Of a DNA stretch of 64,000 nucleotides, positions 47,505-59,730 are shown one piece after another. This stretch comes from Yersinia entomophaga (GTDB lineage Bacteria > Pseudomonadota > Gammaproteobacteria > Enterobacterales > Enterobacteriaceae), in the NCBI RefSeq assembly GCF_001656035.1, contig NZ_CP010029.1, positions 1,600,288 through 1,664,287 on the forward strand, in the 5' to 3' direction. The position numbers and the translations under genes were made by a program. The number at the start of each line of letters is the position of its first letter. The stretch's first letter is position 1. The notes under the pieces were generated by a model that worked only from the letters and a program-made list of their open reading frames with translations, did no database searches and was not told where the DNA came from.

Positions 47505-48766
47505 GTTTTTCTAGGTAACGAAGATCTACGGTAAATGACGAATACGCAGCTACACAGGGCAAAATAAACGATATAAGTTGCCATATAAGCCTGGGCTGCG
47601 CCAAGAGAACCATGTAACGGAATCAGCCAATGGGCAAAACCGGTCAACAACAGGAACTGGCTAACTTCCGCTAGAATATAAAATCGCAGGGAGGCTTTTG
47701 CGATAACCAAATAGCCGAAGACATAAGACCCTACTTTTAGCACGTCACCCACCAACTGCCAGGCAAATAAATCGCGCATCGCGGTAAACTGCTTAGAGAA
47801 TAACAGCCAAATCGCAAAATCACGCAGTAACCACACCATCATGCTGGCTGCGGCAACCACCGGCAGTACAAACTTCAGCGAGCGTAAAATCTCGCGGGAA
47901 ATATCCGCTTTATCCTTTAAACGCGACAGCGTCGGCAACAAATAAACGGTAAAAGAGGCGGTAATAAACTGCAGGTAGGCATCTGAAATACTGCTTACCC
48001 CTTGCCAAATACCAACTTCATCCCAGCCATACTGTTTTGCCAGAAGATTACGCATCATCACGTAAGCGACAGGAAGCGTTACTGAGGTAATCAGCGCCAT
48101 TATGGTGAACTTACCCAAATGGCTGGCCAGCGCCTTATCCCAACTTAGTTTAAGGTAGCTGAAGGGAATAGTCTTGCGACGCACCAGAATAAAAGTCGCT
48201 GGCACGACGACCAACGCAGGAACCAATGCTAAACCCACTAACGCGCCAAAATAGCCGCCTAATCGGAAGCAAAGATAATAAGCCACTACGCCAATCAGAC
48301 TACCGCCGATAATCGCCAGCGCGTTGCCCATCGCATCGCGATAACCTTTAAGAATAGCCAGAAACAGGTTCGCGTAGGCGATACCCATTTGAATAAAGGC
48401 GACGGCACGCACCACGTTCTCATAATCAGCACGGCCAAATAGCGCCACGCTCACCGGTTTTGCCGCAAATAAAAACAGCAAAGCCAATAAGGTAGAGAAA
48501 CCCAACACTATCGCCGACGAGGTGCCTAATACCGCACGTAGCCGCTCCGGTTGCTGATGATATTCTGCGACATATTTGGTAACGCCGTTAAAAATACCGG
48601 CTCCTGATAATACGCCTAATACCGTAATTAACTGGCGGAAGTTACCCGCCTGTCCTACGCCGCTGGGGCCAAAAGTGACCGCCAGCAGTTTAACTACCAG
48701 CAAACCTACGCCGATCTTAATCAGCGTAGAGCCTGCGGTCCAAATAGATGCTTTTGCCAATGACAT
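47501..48766 (-). CDS. wzxE: ECA lipid III flippase WzxE
   Basis: WzxE moves undecaprenyl-PP-trisaccharide from the cytoplasmic to the periplasmic face of the inner membrane. The 421-residue MOP-superfamily protein has about 12 helices and begins [30 protein letters not shown] central [23 protein letters not shown] loop matches the family. It starts one base after the wecE stop and overlaps wecF by four bases. Confidence 0.95.
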   Translation of the reverse strand: MSLAKASIWTAGSTLIKIGVGLLVVKLLAVTFGPSGVGQAGNFRQLITVLGVLSGAGIFNGVTKYVAEYHQQPERLRAVLGTSSAIVLGFSTLLALLFLFAAKPVSVALFGRADYENVVRAVAFIQMGIAYANLFLAILKGYRDAMGNALAIIGGSLIGVVAYYLCFRLGGYFGALVGLALVPALVVVPATFILVRRKTIPFSYLKLSWDKALASHLGKFTIMALITSVTLPVAYVMMRNLLAKQYGWDEVGIWQGVSSISDAYLQFITASFTVYLLPTLSRLKDKADISREILRSLKFVLPVVAAASMMVWLLRDFAIWLLFSKQFTAMRDLFAWQLVGDVLKVGSYVFGYLVIAKASLRFYILAEVSQFLLLTGFAHWLIPLHGSLGAAQAYMATYIVYFALCSCVFVIYRRSSLPRKT

Positions 48767-48767
48767 A

Positions 48768-49898
48768 TCAGGCGAAGAAACTCAGTACGCGGTTAATAAT
48801 GATTTTCTGGTTGGCCTCGGTCAGCATATAGAAGATCGGTAGACGCACCAGACGCTCACTCTCTTTGGTGGTAAAGCAATCCTCACCGGATAAACGGCCA
48901 AATTCGGCACCCGCCGGGCAGGCATGCAACGGAATATAATGGAAGACCGTCAAAATATCGGCTTCTTTCATATAGCTGATAAAGGCCGAACGCTCTTCAA
49001 TATCACGAAGTTTGATATAAAACATATGAGCATTCTGTTCAACATCAGCAGGGACTATTGGTAAATCGATACGGCCTGCGTCAGCAAGAGGCTTGAATGC
49101 AGCGTAGTAATTTTGCCACAGAGACAGTCGACGTTGATTAATCTGTTCAGCAGCTTCCAACTGCCCCCATAGATAGGCAGCCTGTAAATCAGCCATCAGA
49201 TAGCTAGAACCGATATCACGCCAGGTATATTTATCCACCTGACCGCGGAAGAACTGGCTGCGGTTGGTGCCTTTTTCACGGATGATTTCGGCGCGATCGA
49301 TCAGAGATGGATCATTAATCAGCGTTGCGCCGCCTTCTCCACCCGCCGTGTAGTTTTTGGTTTCATGGAAGCTAAAGCAACCAATATGGCCAATAGTACC
49401 CAGCGCTTTGCCTTTGTAAGTCGACATCACGCCCTGAGCGGCATCTTCAACCACAAACAGATCGTATTTTTTTGCCAGCGCCATGATGGTATCCATCTCG
49501 CAGGCAACGCCAGCATAGTGAACGGGCACAATCACTTTAGTTTTATCGGTAATCGCCGCTTCAATTTTGGTTTCATCGATATTCATGGTGTCGGGACGAA
49601 TATCGACAAATACCATTGTTGCACCGCGCAATACAAAGGCATTAGCGGTGGAAACAAAGGTAAAACTCGGCATGATCACTTCATCGCCGGGCTTAATGTT
49701 CAGCAACAAAGCCGCCATTTCCAACGATGCGGTGCAAGAAGGGGTCAGCAAGACTTTCGGGCAGTTAAAACGCTGCTCCATCCACTGCTGGCAACGATGG
49801 GTAAAACCGCCATCTCCGCAAAGCTTCCCGCTGTTAATTGCATCTTGCATATAACCCAGTTCGGAGCCAACAACCGGTGGTGTGTTAAATGGAATCAT
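48768..49898 (-). CDS. wecE: TDP-4-oxo-6-deoxy-D-glucose transaminase WecE
   Basis: WecE (RffA) transaminates TDP-4-keto-6-deoxyglucose to TDP-4-amino-4,6-dideoxygalactose, using glutamate and PLP. The 376-residue DegT/DnrJ-type aminotransferase (E. coli 376) has the PLP lysine Lys181 in FHETKNYTAGGEGG and the VPVHYAGVACEMD segment. The ATG at 49898 follows GGGGATGAA and starts one base after the wecD stop; the upstream open 12 codons fall inside wecD. Confidence 0.96.
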   Translation of the reverse strand: MIPFNTPPVVGSELGYMQDAINSGKLCGDGGFTHRCQQWMEQRFNCPKVLLTPSCTASLEMAALLLNIKPGDEVIMPSFTFVSTANAFVLRGATMVFVDIRPDTMNIDETKIEAAITDKTKVIVPVHYAGVACEMDTIMALAKKYDLFVVEDAAQGVMSTYKGKALGTIGHIGCFSFHETKNYTAGGEGGATLINDPSLIDRAEIIREKGTNRSQFFRGQVDKYTWRDIGSSYLMADLQAAYLWGQLEAAEQINQRRLSLWQNYYAAFKPLADAGRIDLPIVPADVEQNAHMFYIKLRDIEERSAFISYMKEADILTVFHYIPLHACPAGAEFGRLSGEDCFTTKESERLVRLPIFYMLTEANQKIIINRVLSFFA

Positions 49899-49899
49899 T

Positions 49900-50632
49900 T
49901 CATCCCCTGCATAACCAATAAGCGGTGCTCTCAATAGATGCCCCGCTACGAATATAGAGACGCAAAGCTGCGATGTTACTCATCTGAGTGGCGACATATA
50001 GCCGCTGTAACCCGTGATGCTGACACCACTGCTTTGCCGCCGACATAAGTTTTGTACCAATACCTTGCCCTGCGGCTCCCGGAAACGCCGCCAGCAAACC
50101 AATTCGAGCCGAGCCATCCTGCAAATTACGCAAAGTGACAAACCCGATAGCCTGATTATGGCTATCGACCACCAGCAAACATTGGTGGTCGAAAGTTCCC
50201 AGTACCGCTTTTTCGGCCCATAGCGCGTAGAAACGCCCGCTATCCTGCGACTCATACCAAGGCGCACGGAAACGACTAAGAGCAAAAGCGCGGGCTGCGG
50301 CGCTGCGCAACTGAGGAATATCCAATTCAGTTGCGATCCGAACTGAGCCTGCAGCCAGCATATCGGAAAAGGCGGAACTCGCCGTCGTTCCCGAATGGTC
50401 AGCGACAGAAGCAGTTTCCGTGCCAATTGGCAGTGAAAGATCGATTTCACTTTCAACCAGACGAAAACCCAGCAGATTAAGGGCATCAACCCAATCCAGA
50501 CGGTGCGCAGGGATTTTAGCCTGAACCAAAGCATAGGCATCCAATTCTGCCGGGTTCAGCAACGGGGCAGAATCAGATAAATTCAGTTTTGCGCTGTGTC
50601 TCTGGAAAAATTCACTTTCCCAGTTCAGCGGT

Positions 50633-50655
<23 letters not shown>
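49900..50655 (-). CDS. wecD: TDP-fucosamine acetyltransferase WecD
   Basis: WecD (RffC) acetylates TDP-4-amino-4,6-dideoxygalactose with acetyl-CoA, giving TDP-Fuc4NAc. The 251-residue protein has a variable N-terminal half and a C-terminal GNAT fold. [31 protein letters not shown] is split across residues about 123-153, and the acetyl-CoA loop [16 protein letters not shown] follows near 190. The start [13 protein letters not shown] at 50655 matches E. coli and overlaps the end of rffH by 23 bases. E. coli WecD is about 25 residues shorter. Confidence 0.92.
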
Positions 50656-51514
<859 letters not shown>

Positions 51515-51539
51515 AGAAACTCCTGATTTGACCTGTAAC

Positions 51540-51568
51540 AACGCGCTGTTCAAATGAAGCAGCGCGTT
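51540..51568 (-). other. Intra-operon hairpin between rffG and rffH
   Basis: A 9-bp perfect stem AACGCGCTG/CAGCGCGTT with an 11-base loop lies in the only sizeable gap inside the wzzE-to-wecG run besides the one after wzzE. It has no U-tract and may be a processing or stability element. Confidence 0.5.
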
Positions 51569-51607
51569 AGATGGCCGTACAGTGACTTTTAGACGTGCTG
51601 GCGAAAT

Positions 51608-52681
51608 TTAATCGCTCAGACCCAAACGTTCGCCGGCATAAGAGCCGTCCTGTACGCGTTGCCACCAGGATCTGTTGCCAAGATACCAATTGACGGTCTT
51701 ACGAATACCGCTCTCAAAGGTTTCCTGCGGACGCCAGCCCAGCTCTCGCTCAATCTTCCCGGCATCAATGGCATAGCGCATATCGTGGCCTGGGCGATCT
51801 TTGACGTAAGTGATCAAATCACTGTAGTGGGCGATTCCCGCGGGTTTGTTGGGCACCAGTTCGTCTAGCAAAGTGCAAATGGTTTCTACCACTTCGATAT
51901 TTTTGCGCTCGTTGTGCCCGCCGATATTGTAGGTTTCGCCTACTACGCCCTCGGTCACTACCTGATATAGCGCGCGCGCGTGGTCTTCTACATATAACCA
52001 GTCGCGAACCTGAGCGCCGTTGCCATAAACAGGCAAAGACTTACCGGCCAGCGCGTTTAAAATCACCAGCGGAATCAGCTTTTCAGGGAAATGGTATGGG
52101 CCATAGTTATTGGAACAGTTAGTGACCAACGTCGGCAGGCCATAAGTACGCAACCAGGCTCTAACCAAATGGTCGCTGGAAGCTTTTGACGCAGAATACG
52201 GGCTGCTTGGGGCGTAAGGCGTGGTTTCGGTAAAGAGACAGTCCGTGCCGTGCAGATCGCCATACACTTCATCGGTAGAGATATGATGGAAACGAAATGC
52301 CTGCTTTTTCTCTGCTGCCAGCGCCTGCCAGTAGTGCCGAGCAGCTTCCAACAGCGTGTAAGTACCCACAATATTGGTTTCTATAAAAGCGGCTGGGCCA
52401 TCAATGGATCGATCCACGTGGCTTTCAGCGGCCAGATGCATCACTGCATCTGGCTGATACTGCGCAAAGATACGATCCAGCGCGGCGCGGTCGCAAATAT
52501 CAACCTGCTCAAACGCATAGCGATCGCTGTCTGCCACGACGGTCAGAGATTCCCTATTCCCTGCATAGGTGAGTTTATCAACCACCACAACGCTGTCGGC
52601 CGTGTCATTGATGATATGTCTCACCACGGCGGAGCCGATAAAACCGGCGCCACCAGTGACCAGAATACGTCTCAACGCCAT
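51608..52681 (-). CDS. rffG: dTDP-glucose 4,6-dehydratase RffG
   Basis: RffG converts TDP-glucose to TDP-4-keto-6-deoxyglucose. The 357-residue short-chain dehydrogenase (E. coli 355) begins [17 protein letters not shown] with the NAD-binding GxxGxxG. It has the [13 protein letters not shown] segment near residue 85, the catalytic [13 protein letters not shown] and the [11 protein letters not shown]yr/Lys region (YSASKAS). Its start overlaps the wecC stop by 10 bases. Confidence 0.96.
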   Translation of the reverse strand: MALRRILVTGGAGFIGSAVVRHIINDTADSVVVVDKLTYAGNRESLTVVADSDRYAFEQVDICDRAALDRIFAQYQPDAVMHLAAESHVDRSIDGPAAFIETNIVGTYTLLEAARHYWQALAAEKKQAFRFHHISTDEVYGDLHGTDCLFTETTPYAPSSPYSASKASSDHLVRAWLRTYGLPTLVTNCSNNYGPYHFPEKLIPLVILNALAGKSLPVYGNGAQVRDWLYVEDHARALYQVVTEGVVGETYNIGGHNERKNIEVVETICTLLDELVPNKPAGIAHYSDLITYVKDRPGHDMRYAIDAGKIERELGWRPQETFESGIRKTVNWYLGNRSWWQRVQDGSYAGERLGLSD

Positions 52682-53934
52682 ACTCCTTTGGTATCAACAA
52701 TCCACTGTTGCTTCACTTCTTCAGGTTTAATTGCCTTAAACTGGCTGTGATCGACCAGCATCACCAGCACATCTGCTTGCTGCAGCGCTTCCGCCGTGTT
52801 TTTCAGCGTAACGTTACCTGCTAATGATTTCGGCAATTGCTCTACGTTCGGCTCAACCACCAAGGTTTCACCCGCATGCCATTCTGCAATCAGGTGTGCG
52901 ATTTCTACCGCCGGGCTTTCACGTAGGTCATCAATGTTTGGCTTAAACGCCAGACCGAAGCAGGCAATTTTTACTTCTGATGCACGCTTGTCGCTGTTCG
53001 CCAGACAATCAGCCACCGCCGCTTTCACGCGGTCGACAACCCATAAAGGTTTGCCATCATTGACCAGACGTGCGGTATGGATCAGACGCGCCTGCTGCGG
53101 ATTTTGCGAAACGATAAACCATGGATCGACGGCGATACAGTGGCCGCCAACGCCCGGACCAGGTTGCAGAATATTGACGCGCGGATGGCGGTTCGCCAAA
53201 CGAATCAGTTCCCACACGTTAATGCCCTGGTCGGCACAAATCAGCGACAGTTCGTTAGCAAAAGCAATGTTGACATCGCGGAAGCTGTTTTCAGTCAGTT
53301 TGCACATTTCAGCGGTGCGGGCATTGGTCACCACACATTCGCCTTCCAAGAAAATCTTGTACAGCTCACTGGCGCGGGCAGAACATTTTGGCGTCATACC
53401 GCCAATCACCCGATCATTCTGAATCAGTTCAACCATCACCTGGCCCGGCAGTACGCGCTCTGGGCAATAGGCGATATTAATGTCTGCTGCTTCTCCAGCC
53501 TGCTGTGGGAAGCTCAGGTCTGGGCGGAATTCAGCCAACCACTGAGCCATTTGTTCTGTAGCGCCAACCGGCGAAGTCGACTCCAGAATCACCAGATCGC
53601 CTTTCTTCAGCACCGGTGCAATAGATTTAGCCGCAGACTCTACGTACACCATGTCGGGTTCGTGATCGCCTTTAAACGGCGTTGGCACGGCAATCAGGAA
53701 AGCATCGGCAGCCAATGGCTTGGTGAACGCCTGCAAATAGCCGCCTTCAACGGCAATTTTGACAACTTTATCCAAATCCGGCTCGACGATATGAATCGCA
53801 CCGCGATTAATGGTCTCGACCGCATGAGCGTTAACATCGACGCCAATCACCTTTTTCTTGCGCGAGGCAAAAGCGGCTGCGGTAGGTAAACCGATATATC
53901 CAAGACCGATAACAGAAATAGTTTCAAAACTCAT
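52672..53934 (-). CDS. wecC: UDP-N-acetyl-D-mannosaminuronate dehydrogenase WecC
   Basis: WecC oxidises UDP-ManNAc to UDP-ManNAcA with two NAD+. The 420-residue protein (E. coli 420) begins [23 protein letters not shown] with the Rossmann motif. It has the catalytic-Lys-containing [19 protein letters not shown] near residue 216 and [16 protein letters not shown] near 260 with the active Cys. It overlaps wecB by four bases and rffG by ten. Confidence 0.96.
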   Translation of the reverse strand: MSFETISVIGLGYIGLPTAAAFASRKKKVIGVDVNAHAVETINRGAIHIVEPDLDKVVKIAVEGGYLQAFTKPLAADAFLIAVPTPFKGDHEPDMVYVESAAKSIAPVLKKGDLVILESTSPVGATEQMAQWLAEFRPDLSFPQQAGEAADINIAYCPERVLPGQVMVELIQNDRVIGGMTPKCSARASELYKIFLEGECVVTNARTAEMCKLTENSFRDVNIAFANELSLICADQGINVWELIRLANRHPRVNILQPGPGVGGHCIAVDPWFIVSQNPQQARLIHTARLVNDGKPLWVVDRVKAAVADCLANSDKRASEVKIACFGLAFKPNIDDLRESPAVEIAHLIAEWHAGETLVVEPNVEQLPKSLAGNVTLKNTAEALQQADVLVMLVDHSQFKAIKPEEVKQQWIVDTKGVWR

Positions 53935-55061
53935 AGCGTCACCTGATGATTCTTTAATGCTTCTAGGATGCGTTGACAGGCGTGCCCGTCACCGTAAGGA
54001 TTATGTGCCCGACTCATTTGGTGATATGCATTTTCATCCACCAGCAAATGGGTTACAGCATCTACAATTTTTTTAACGTCGGTGCCCACCAGCAGAACGG
54101 TGCCTGAATCTACCGCTTCTGGGCGCTCGGTAGTGTCACGCATAACCAGCACCGGCTTGCCTAGCGATGGCGCTTCTTCCTGAATTCCGCCCGAGTCTGT
54201 CAGAATCATATAAGCATGGTTCATCAGGTAGACAAATGGCAGGTAATCCTGCGGATCGATCAGAATGATGTTGTCGACACCGTGCAGGATACGGTTAACC
54301 GGCTCGCTGACGTTGGGATTAAGGTGAACTGGGTATACAACCTGCACGTCCGGGTGATTACGGGCAATTTCAGCCAGTGCGCTGCAAATGCGCTCAAACC
54401 CGCCGCCAAAGCTCTCGCGACGATGGCCTGTCACCAGAATCATTTTTTTATTGGCATCGAGGAAAGGATAGCGAGCGTCCAGATCCTTACGCAGTTTCTC
54501 GTCTTTCAACACCCGATCGCGCACCCAAAACAGCGCGTCAATCACGGTATTTCCAGTCACAAAAATACGATTATCCGGCAGCAACTCACGCAACAGGTTC
54601 TGACGCGAATTTTCCGTTGGCGCAAAATGGTACATGGCCAAATGGCCTGTAAGCTTACGGTTGGCTTCTTCTGGCCACGGAGAATAAAGGTCTCCGGTAC
54701 GCAGGCCCGCTTCAACGTGGCCTACTGGAATTCGCTGATAAAACGCGGCCAAGCTGGTTGCCAAAGTCGTGGTGGTATCACCGTGGACTAAAATGACATC
54801 CGGTTTAAATTCGGCCAGAACGGGCTTTAAACCTTCCAAAATACGGCAGGTTATTTCAGTCAGTCCCTGTCCCGGCTTCATGATATTCAAATCATAATCG
54901 GGCTCAATTTCAAACAATCTTAGGACCTGATCCAACATCTCTCGGTGTTGAGCAGTGACGCAGACTTTTGATTCAAAGGCTTCATCCTGAGCCAAGGCAT
55001 GCACCAGAGGAGCCATTTTGATGGCTTCAGGACGGGTGCCAAAAACAGTCAACACTTTCAC
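53931..55061 (-). CDS. wecB: UDP-N-acetylglucosamine 2-epimerase WecB
   Basis: WecB interconverts UDP-GlcNAc and UDP-ManNAc. The 376-residue protein equals E. coli and begins [23 protein letters not shown]. It has [18 protein letters not shown] near residue 93, [19 protein letters not shown] and [33 protein letters not shown] (residues about 288-320), the UDP-binding region. It lies 72 bases after wzzE. Confidence 0.96.
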   Translation of the reverse strand: MKVLTVFGTRPEAIKMAPLVHALAQDEAFESKVCVTAQHREMLDQVLRLFEIEPDYDLNIMKPGQGLTEITCRILEGLKPVLAEFKPDVILVHGDTTTTLATSLAAFYQRIPVGHVEAGLRTGDLYSPWPEEANRKLTGHLAMYHFAPTENSRQNLLRELLPDNRIFVTGNTVIDALFWVRDRVLKDEKLRKDLDARYPFLDANKKMILVTGHRRESFGGGFERICSALAEIARNHPDVQVVYPVHLNPNVSEPVNRILHGVDNIILIDPQDYLPFVYLMNHAYMILTDSGGIQEEAPSLGKPVLVMRDTTERPEAVDSGTVLLVGTDVKKIVDAVTHLLVDENAYHQMSRAHNPYGDGHACQRILEALKNHQVTL

Positions 55062-55133
55062 AGTGAATCTCTTTTAGGTCAGTTAGCCGCAGACAACGCC
55101 TGCAAGTTGGGCGCTTACGCGCCCATTAGCAAT

Positions 55134-56192
55134 TTAGTGCTTTACGCCGGGACGACGGGCCAATGCCACGCCAGCTCCGACTAGTGCGCCAATCGCTCCC
55201 CACATAATCATCAGGAAAGCGCGACGCGGGCTATCGCGAGTTACCGGATCTTCCGGAGTACGCAGGTAACGGTAGGTCTGGAATTTCTCTTCCAGAGTCG
55301 GCCCAACGTTTAATGTTGCCAGCATAGCGCGGTTTTGATCGTAATCGATATCAAAGCTTGGGCCTGATGCTGCCAGAGTTTCTAAACGCGCCTGAAGCAT
55401 AGGTTTGCCCAGCAGGAACATTTTGGAATCCGGCAGTTGCTCCGCAGGCGTATCCGTTTGGTTACGGCTAATACCCTGTTTTTCGGCCACTTTCAGCGCT
55501 TGCTTAACCGCATTCAGCTCACGATCGTAAACCGCCTGCGCTACGGCTTCCTGCCGCTTAACCTGTGCTTTCATTGACTGAGTTCGCGCGGCCCATGCCC
55601 CTTGAATTTCATCATTTAAGTGACTGGCAGCACGCTGGCTAGCAAAATCGACATACTCACGTAGCAATTTGTTCGAGTCAGTAGCGGTTTCCGCGGTCAG
55701 TTTCACGCTGTCGTTCAGCACTTTTTTGTCATCGTGCGGCGTGAATTGAATATTATTGACCAGCTCATCCAGCAAAGCTGCATCCGCTTTGGCATCCCCT
55801 TCCTGACGTTGCTTGTAGTAATCACTCTTCAGCCAGAAGTCACGACGGGTATCGTAAGCCGCTAGTTGAATAATGAACTCATTATAAGCTTCGTCAGAAA
55901 TACTCGGCTGCTCGCTAGCCGAACCTGAAACTAAACGGGAATCCAGGTTACGCAAAAACTGCTGTTGGGAATAATAGCCGCCCAGATTATTAACTGTTGG
56001 CTTATCGGTAATCGCAGTGGCGCTCCACTGCTGCTTCACTAAGTAGGACACGCTTAGGGCAATGACGGCAAACAGAACCGCCATACCGATAATCCAGGCT
56101 TTACCACGCCACAGCGTGCAGCAAAGGCCGCGGATATCTAACTCGTTATCGACAGCCAGTTCATTGTTAGTAGACGTTTTTTCTGGTTTCAT
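55134..56192 (-). CDS. wzzE: ECA chain-length regulator WzzE
   Basis: WzzE sets the modal chain length of ECA as a polysaccharide co-polymerase ring in the periplasm. The 352-residue protein (E. coli 348) has one helix near each end (residues about 32-53 and 323-343) flanking a periplasmic coiled-coil domain. The Pro-rich C-terminal motif near RTPEDPVTRDSPRRAF precedes the second helix. The ATG at 56192 was chosen over an in-frame GTG one codon before. It lies 20 bases after wecA. Confidence 0.94.
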   Translation of the reverse strand: MKPEKTSTNNELAVDNELDIRGLCCTLWRGKAWIIGMAVLFAVIALSVSYLVKQQWSATAITDKPTVNNLGGYYSQQQFLRNLDSRLVSGSASEQPSISDEAYNEFIIQLAAYDTRRDFWLKSDYYKQRQEGDAKADAALLDELVNNIQFTPHDDKKVLNDSVKLTAETATDSNKLLREYVDFASQRAASHLNDEIQGAWAARTQSMKAQVKRQEAVAQAVYDRELNAVKQALKVAEKQGISRNQTDTPAEQLPDSKMFLLGKPMLQARLETLAASGPSFDIDYDQNRAMLATLNVGPTLEEKFQTYRYLRTPEDPVTRDSPRRAFLMIMWGAIGALVGAGVALARRPGVKH

Positions 56193-56212
56193 CACTGCCC
56201 AAAAGCCTCTGA

Positions 56213-57307
56213 TTAAGATACATGCTTATTATTAGCCCGCCGCATCCGGCGCTTAATACGCTTGATGAAACGCGCCACTCGCCAGGCTCGTTTGATGCAG
56301 TAGCCATACAGGAAGAATGCAAGCAAGAATAATGCCAACATTACCCATTCAGGAACAAATACCAGTCGTTCGCCGATAACACCGACGGCCGCCAGCAAGG
56401 CCGCAGCCAAGGTAATTAGGACAAATGCCTGTCGGGAAGTGAAGCCTGCACGCATGATGAGATGGTGGATATGCTGGCGGTCAGGCGAGAACGGACTCAT
56501 ACCTTTACGCAAGCGGCGATACATAATGGCAATCATGTCCATTAGCGGAATCGCGATAATCCACAGAGCGGTAACCGGATTGATCGGATGGGTTTTACCC
56601 TGAGTGGTCTGCAACAGAATCCAAATGGCGGTAAAACCAATCAGCGTGCTACCCGCATCGCCCATAAAGACTTTATAGCGGCGCCCCAACAAACCGAGAT
56701 TTAGCAAGATATATGGCGTAATCGCCGCAATCATCGCAAAACACCAAAACGCCAGTGCCATATGCCCGGCCTGATAGAGCAAGATGCCCATCGCACCGAA
56801 TGACACGCAAGACAGCCCACCCAGCAGCCCGTCAATACCGTCAACCATATTGAATGCATTGATAGCCGCCCACACGGCAAACAGCGTAACCACGTAACCG
56901 AACGGGCCGAGAACCATTTCCCACGGGCCAAGAACGTGTCCAAGGCTGTGCAGATAGAGTCCGGCAAACGCCATCATTACTACACCGACTAAAGCCTGAA
57001 CAAAAGCGCGGATTTTAACGCTAATATCAAAGCGGTCATCCAAAGCACCAACGAACACTAATAAACCGGCGCAAGCCAGATAGAGTGAACCGAAGGGAAT
57101 TTGCTGGCTGGATATCAGGAAGGCAAAACAGATACCCGCATACACAGAAATACCGCCGACTAAGGGAATCAGCCCCTGATGGCGTTTACGGTAATTGGGT
57201 TTATCGACGAGACCGATTCTCTTTGCCACTTTACGGGCGATGAATAAAAAAGCTAAAGAAAACAGCAGGACGATTAGAATCTCTGTACTCATGGTGAGTA
57301 ATTTCAC
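56213..57307 (-). CDS. wecA: UDP-GlcNAc:undecaprenyl-phosphate GlcNAc-1-phosphate transferase WecA
   Basis: WecA starts ECA (and many O antigens) by making GlcNAc-PP-undecaprenol. The protein of about 364 residues has 11 helices and the family motifs LGALDDRFDIS-like (VGALDDRFDIS), AINAFNMVDGIDGLLGG, VFMGDAGSTLIGF and SPFSPDRQHIHH. The start is uncertain: a GTG at 57307 gives MKLLTMSTEI, parallel to E. coli MNLLTVSTD; an ATG five codons later (57292) is the alternative. It is the first gene of the ECA operon. Its promoter should lie in the 236 bases before the rho terminator. Confidence 0.95.
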   Translation of the reverse strand: MKLLTMSTEILIVLLFSLAFLFIARKVAKRIGLVDKPNYRKRHQGLIPLVGGISVYAGICFAFLISSQQIPFGSLYLACAGLLVFVGALDDRFDISVKIRAFVQALVGVVMMAFAGLYLHSLGHVLGPWEMVLGPFGYVVTLFAVWAAINAFNMVDGIDGLLGGLSCVSFGAMGILLYQAGHMALAFWCFAMIAAITPYILLNLGLLGRRYKVFMGDAGSTLIGFTAIWILLQTTQGKTHPINPVTALWIIAIPLMDMIAIMYRRLRKGMSPFSPDRQHIHHLIMRAGFTSRQAFVLITLAAALLAAVGVIGERLVFVPEWVMLALFLLAFFLYGYCIKRAWRVARFIKRIKRRMRRANNKHVS

Positions 57308-57543
57308 GTTAAACAGCTCTCTGCAAAAGATAAGGCAGCTTAGCATGTGAGTAAACTTACTCCACGATGCAAAACAACCTTTCAGTCATTTCCTATTAGG
57401 GTGACAGCCTATATTGTTTTTACAACAATATCCTCGTTCTATTCACGGAGAACCTAGAGCTAGATACGAAAATGCCATCACCATTAACGGTGTAGATCTA
57501 CTGATCAAATAAATAAGCGTATTTATCGTATATTCCAAACGTG

Positions 57544-57572
57544 AAAAACGCCACGACTGAGCGTGGCGTTTT
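57544..57572 (-). terminator. Terminator downstream of rho
   Basis: An 8-bp stem ACGCCACG/CGTGGCGT with a six-base loop has T-rich flanks on both strands. It lies 17 bases after the rho stop and separates rho from the co-directional ECA operon. Confidence 0.85.
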
Positions 57573-57588
57573 GTTCGTTTTATTTAAA

Positions 57589-58848
57589 TTACGAACGTCT
57601 CATCATATCGAAGAAGTCGTCGTTGGTCTTCGTCATAGCTAATTTATTAATGAGGAATTCCATTGCATCAATTTCACCCATTGGATGGATAATTTTGCGC
57701 AGAATCCACATTTTTTGTAATTCTTCAGTCGTGGTGAGCAACTCTTCTTTACGAGTACCGGAACGGTTGTAATCGATAGCAGGGAATACACGTTTCTCAG
57801 CGATTTTACGCGCCAAGTGCAATTCCATGTTACCAGTACCTTTAAATTCTTCGTAAATCACTTCATCCATCTTCGAACCGGTATCAACCAGAGCGGTTGC
57901 GATGATGGTCAGGCTTCCGCCCTCTTCCACATTACGCGCCGCACCGAAGAAACGCTTAGGACGATGTAGGGCGTTAGCATCCACACCACCGGTCAGAACC
58001 TTACCTGAGGCAGGCACCACGGTGTTATAGGCGCGAGCCAGACGAGTAATGGAGTCCAGTAGGATGATAACGTCTTTTTTGTGCTCAACCAGACGTTTCG
58101 CCTTCTCAATAACCATTTCGGCTACCTGAACGTGGCGAGACGCTGGCTCATCAAAGGTAGAAGCAATAACTTCACCTTTAACCAGACGCTGCATCTCGGT
58201 AACTTCTTCCGGACGCTCATCAATCAACAATACCATCAGCACGCAGTCTGGGTGATTGTAGGCAATGCTGGTTGCAATGTTCTGCAACAACATGGTTTTA
58301 CCCGCTTTTGGCGGTGCTACGATCAAACCACGTTGTCCGCGGCCAATTGGCGAAGCCAGATCCAACACGCGCGCCGTTAAGTCTTCTGTTGAACCGTTAC
58401 CGCGTTCCATACGCAAACGTGAATTTGCATGCAGCGGGGTTAAGTTTTCAAACAGAATTTTATTACGGGCGTTTTCCGGTTTGTCATAGTTAACTTCGTT
58501 AACTTTTAACAGTGCAAAATAACGCTCGCCTTCTTTTGGCGGACGAATCTTACCGGAAATGGTGTCACCAGTGCGGAGGTTGAAACGGCGAATTTGACTT
58601 GGGGATACATAGATGTCGTCGGGACCGGCGAGGTAGGAGCTGTCTGCTGAACGGAGGAAACCAAATCCATCCTGCAATATCTCCAATACGCCGTCACCGA
58701 AGATATCTTCTCCACTTTTAGCATGTTGCTTCAGGATAGAGAATATGATGTCTTGTTTACGCATCCGGGCCAGGTTTTCCAGCCCCATATTTTCGCCAAG
58801 TGTAATCAGATCAGAAACCGGCGTATTCTTTAATTCGGTAAGATTCAT
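57589..58848 (-). CDS. rho: Transcription termination factor Rho
   Basis: Rho is the hexameric RNA-dependent ATPase that ends transcription at Rho-dependent sites. The 419-residue protein equals E. coli and begins [29 protein letters not shown]. The N-terminal RNA-binding fold includes [27 protein letters not shown] (residues about 62-88), and Walker A is in [16 protein letters not shown] near residue 180. The C-terminus ends FFDMMRRS. It lies between trxA and wecA, as in E. coli, behind a long leader. Confidence 0.98.
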   Translation of the reverse strand: MNLTELKNTPVSDLITLGENMGLENLARMRKQDIIFSILKQHAKSGEDIFGDGVLEILQDGFGFLRSADSSYLAGPDDIYVSPSQIRRFNLRTGDTISGKIRPPKEGERYFALLKVNEVNYDKPENARNKILFENLTPLHANSRLRMERGNGSTEDLTARVLDLASPIGRGQRGLIVAPPKAGKTMLLQNIATSIAYNHPDCVLMVLLIDERPEEVTEMQRLVKGEVIASTFDEPASRHVQVAEMVIEKAKRLVEHKKDVIILLDSITRLARAYNTVVPASGKVLTGGVDANALHRPKRFFGAARNVEEGGSLTIIATALVDTGSKMDEVIYEEFKGTGNMELHLARKIAEKRVFPAIDYNRSGTRKEELLTTTEELQKMWILRKIIHPMGEIDAMEFLINKLAMTKTNDDFFDMMRRS

Positions 58849-59285
58849 AATGGTGGGTTCTTAAACTCGGGGTATGTCTCGAACTTTAGTCGTGAATGGG
58901 TATGGCAGCGTCATCCGTGCCTGTTTAATGGACATTCAATCTCGGCCTTGTGTGCTGCGCGAGTAATAGCTTGCGCAAAATTCGCACTCAACGACGGCAA
59001 TAAATTGAAGGTACCTTAGACTGATTTTTTAAAACCGTTAGACTGTCAAAAAACCGATTGAGTTCATATATATTCTCAACGCAAATGTTTCGACATAGAG
59101 TAAAACTTTAGATTCAAACTATTTAGGTGCTACAGAATTTTTTAGATGCTACAAACCTAGATTCTACTCACAGGTATGTTCTATACGCAGTGGAATAAAC
59201 TTAACACGCTTCTTTGCAGGCGTCTAGCGGTCAGTGTGAAAATCACACCCACCGCAGGACACCCGGCTTTTGACACTAATATCGA
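58849..59285 (-). promoter_or_regulatory. rho leader region
   Basis: These 437 bases separate trxA from rho. In E. coli rho has a long autoregulated leader with a short peptide gene, rhoL. Here a possible short frame is listed separately; otherwise I see no gene. The stretch nearest trxA is A+T-rich and probably holds the rho promoter. Confidence 0.5.
58861..58935 (-). CDS. Possible rho leader peptide
   Basis: A 24-codon frame from ATG 58935 to TAA 58861-58863 ends 12 bases before the rho ATG at 58848. The peptide would be MSIKQARMTLPYPFTTKVRD plus IPRV. Its position matches rhoL of E. coli, but the sequence resemblance is slight and no clear ribosome binding site is seen. Confidence 0.3.
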   Translation of the reverse strand: MSIKQARMTLPYPFTTKVRDIPRV

Positions 59286-59612
59286 CTACAGATTTTCGTC
59301 CAGGAACGCTTTCAGCTGGCTCTTGGACAGGGCACCCACTTTAGTTGCCGCAACCGCACCGTCTTTAAACAGCAACAACGTCGGGATACCACGGATGCCG
59401 TATTTTGGCGCGGTGCCCGGGTTCTGATCGATGTTCAATTTAGCGATGGTCAGTTTGCCTTCGTATTCTTCGGCAATCTCATCCAAAATCGGAGCAATCA
59501 TCTTGCACGGACCACACCATTCAGCCCAGAAATCGACCAACACCAGGCCAGTGGCTTCCAGCACGTCAGTGGCGAAGCTGTCGTCACTCAGGTGAATAAT
59601 TTTATCGCTCAT
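59286..59612 (-). CDS. trxA: Thioredoxin 1 TrxA
   Basis: TrxA is the general cytoplasmic disulfide reductant, kept reduced by thioredoxin reductase. The 108-residue product (E. coli 109) has the active site [13 protein letters not shown] with the Cys-Gly-Pro-Cys redox motif near residues 33-36, and the conserved cis-Pro in [14 protein letters not shown]. It is divergent from rhlB and upstream of rho. Confidence 0.98.
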   Translation of the reverse strand: MSDKIIHLSDDSFATDVLEATGLVLVDFWAEWCGPCKMIAPILDEIAEEYEGKLTIAKLNIDQNPGTAPKYGIRGIPTLLLFKDGAVAATKVGALSKSQLKAFLDENL

Positions 59613-59730
59613 GTTCTACTCCAAAGGATTGTGTCTACCTAGTTGATGTAGCATTAACCAACATTAGGTTGACTTTATTTCACCGGATACGCTTTCGTAA
59701 AGCAATAGTTAGCTGATATTCTACCACACT

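Noticed and set aside
52250..53889. Long plus-strand frames opposite rffG and wecC (up to 270 codons)
   Set aside because: Shadows of strongly conserved ECA genes. No start signals or family resemblance.
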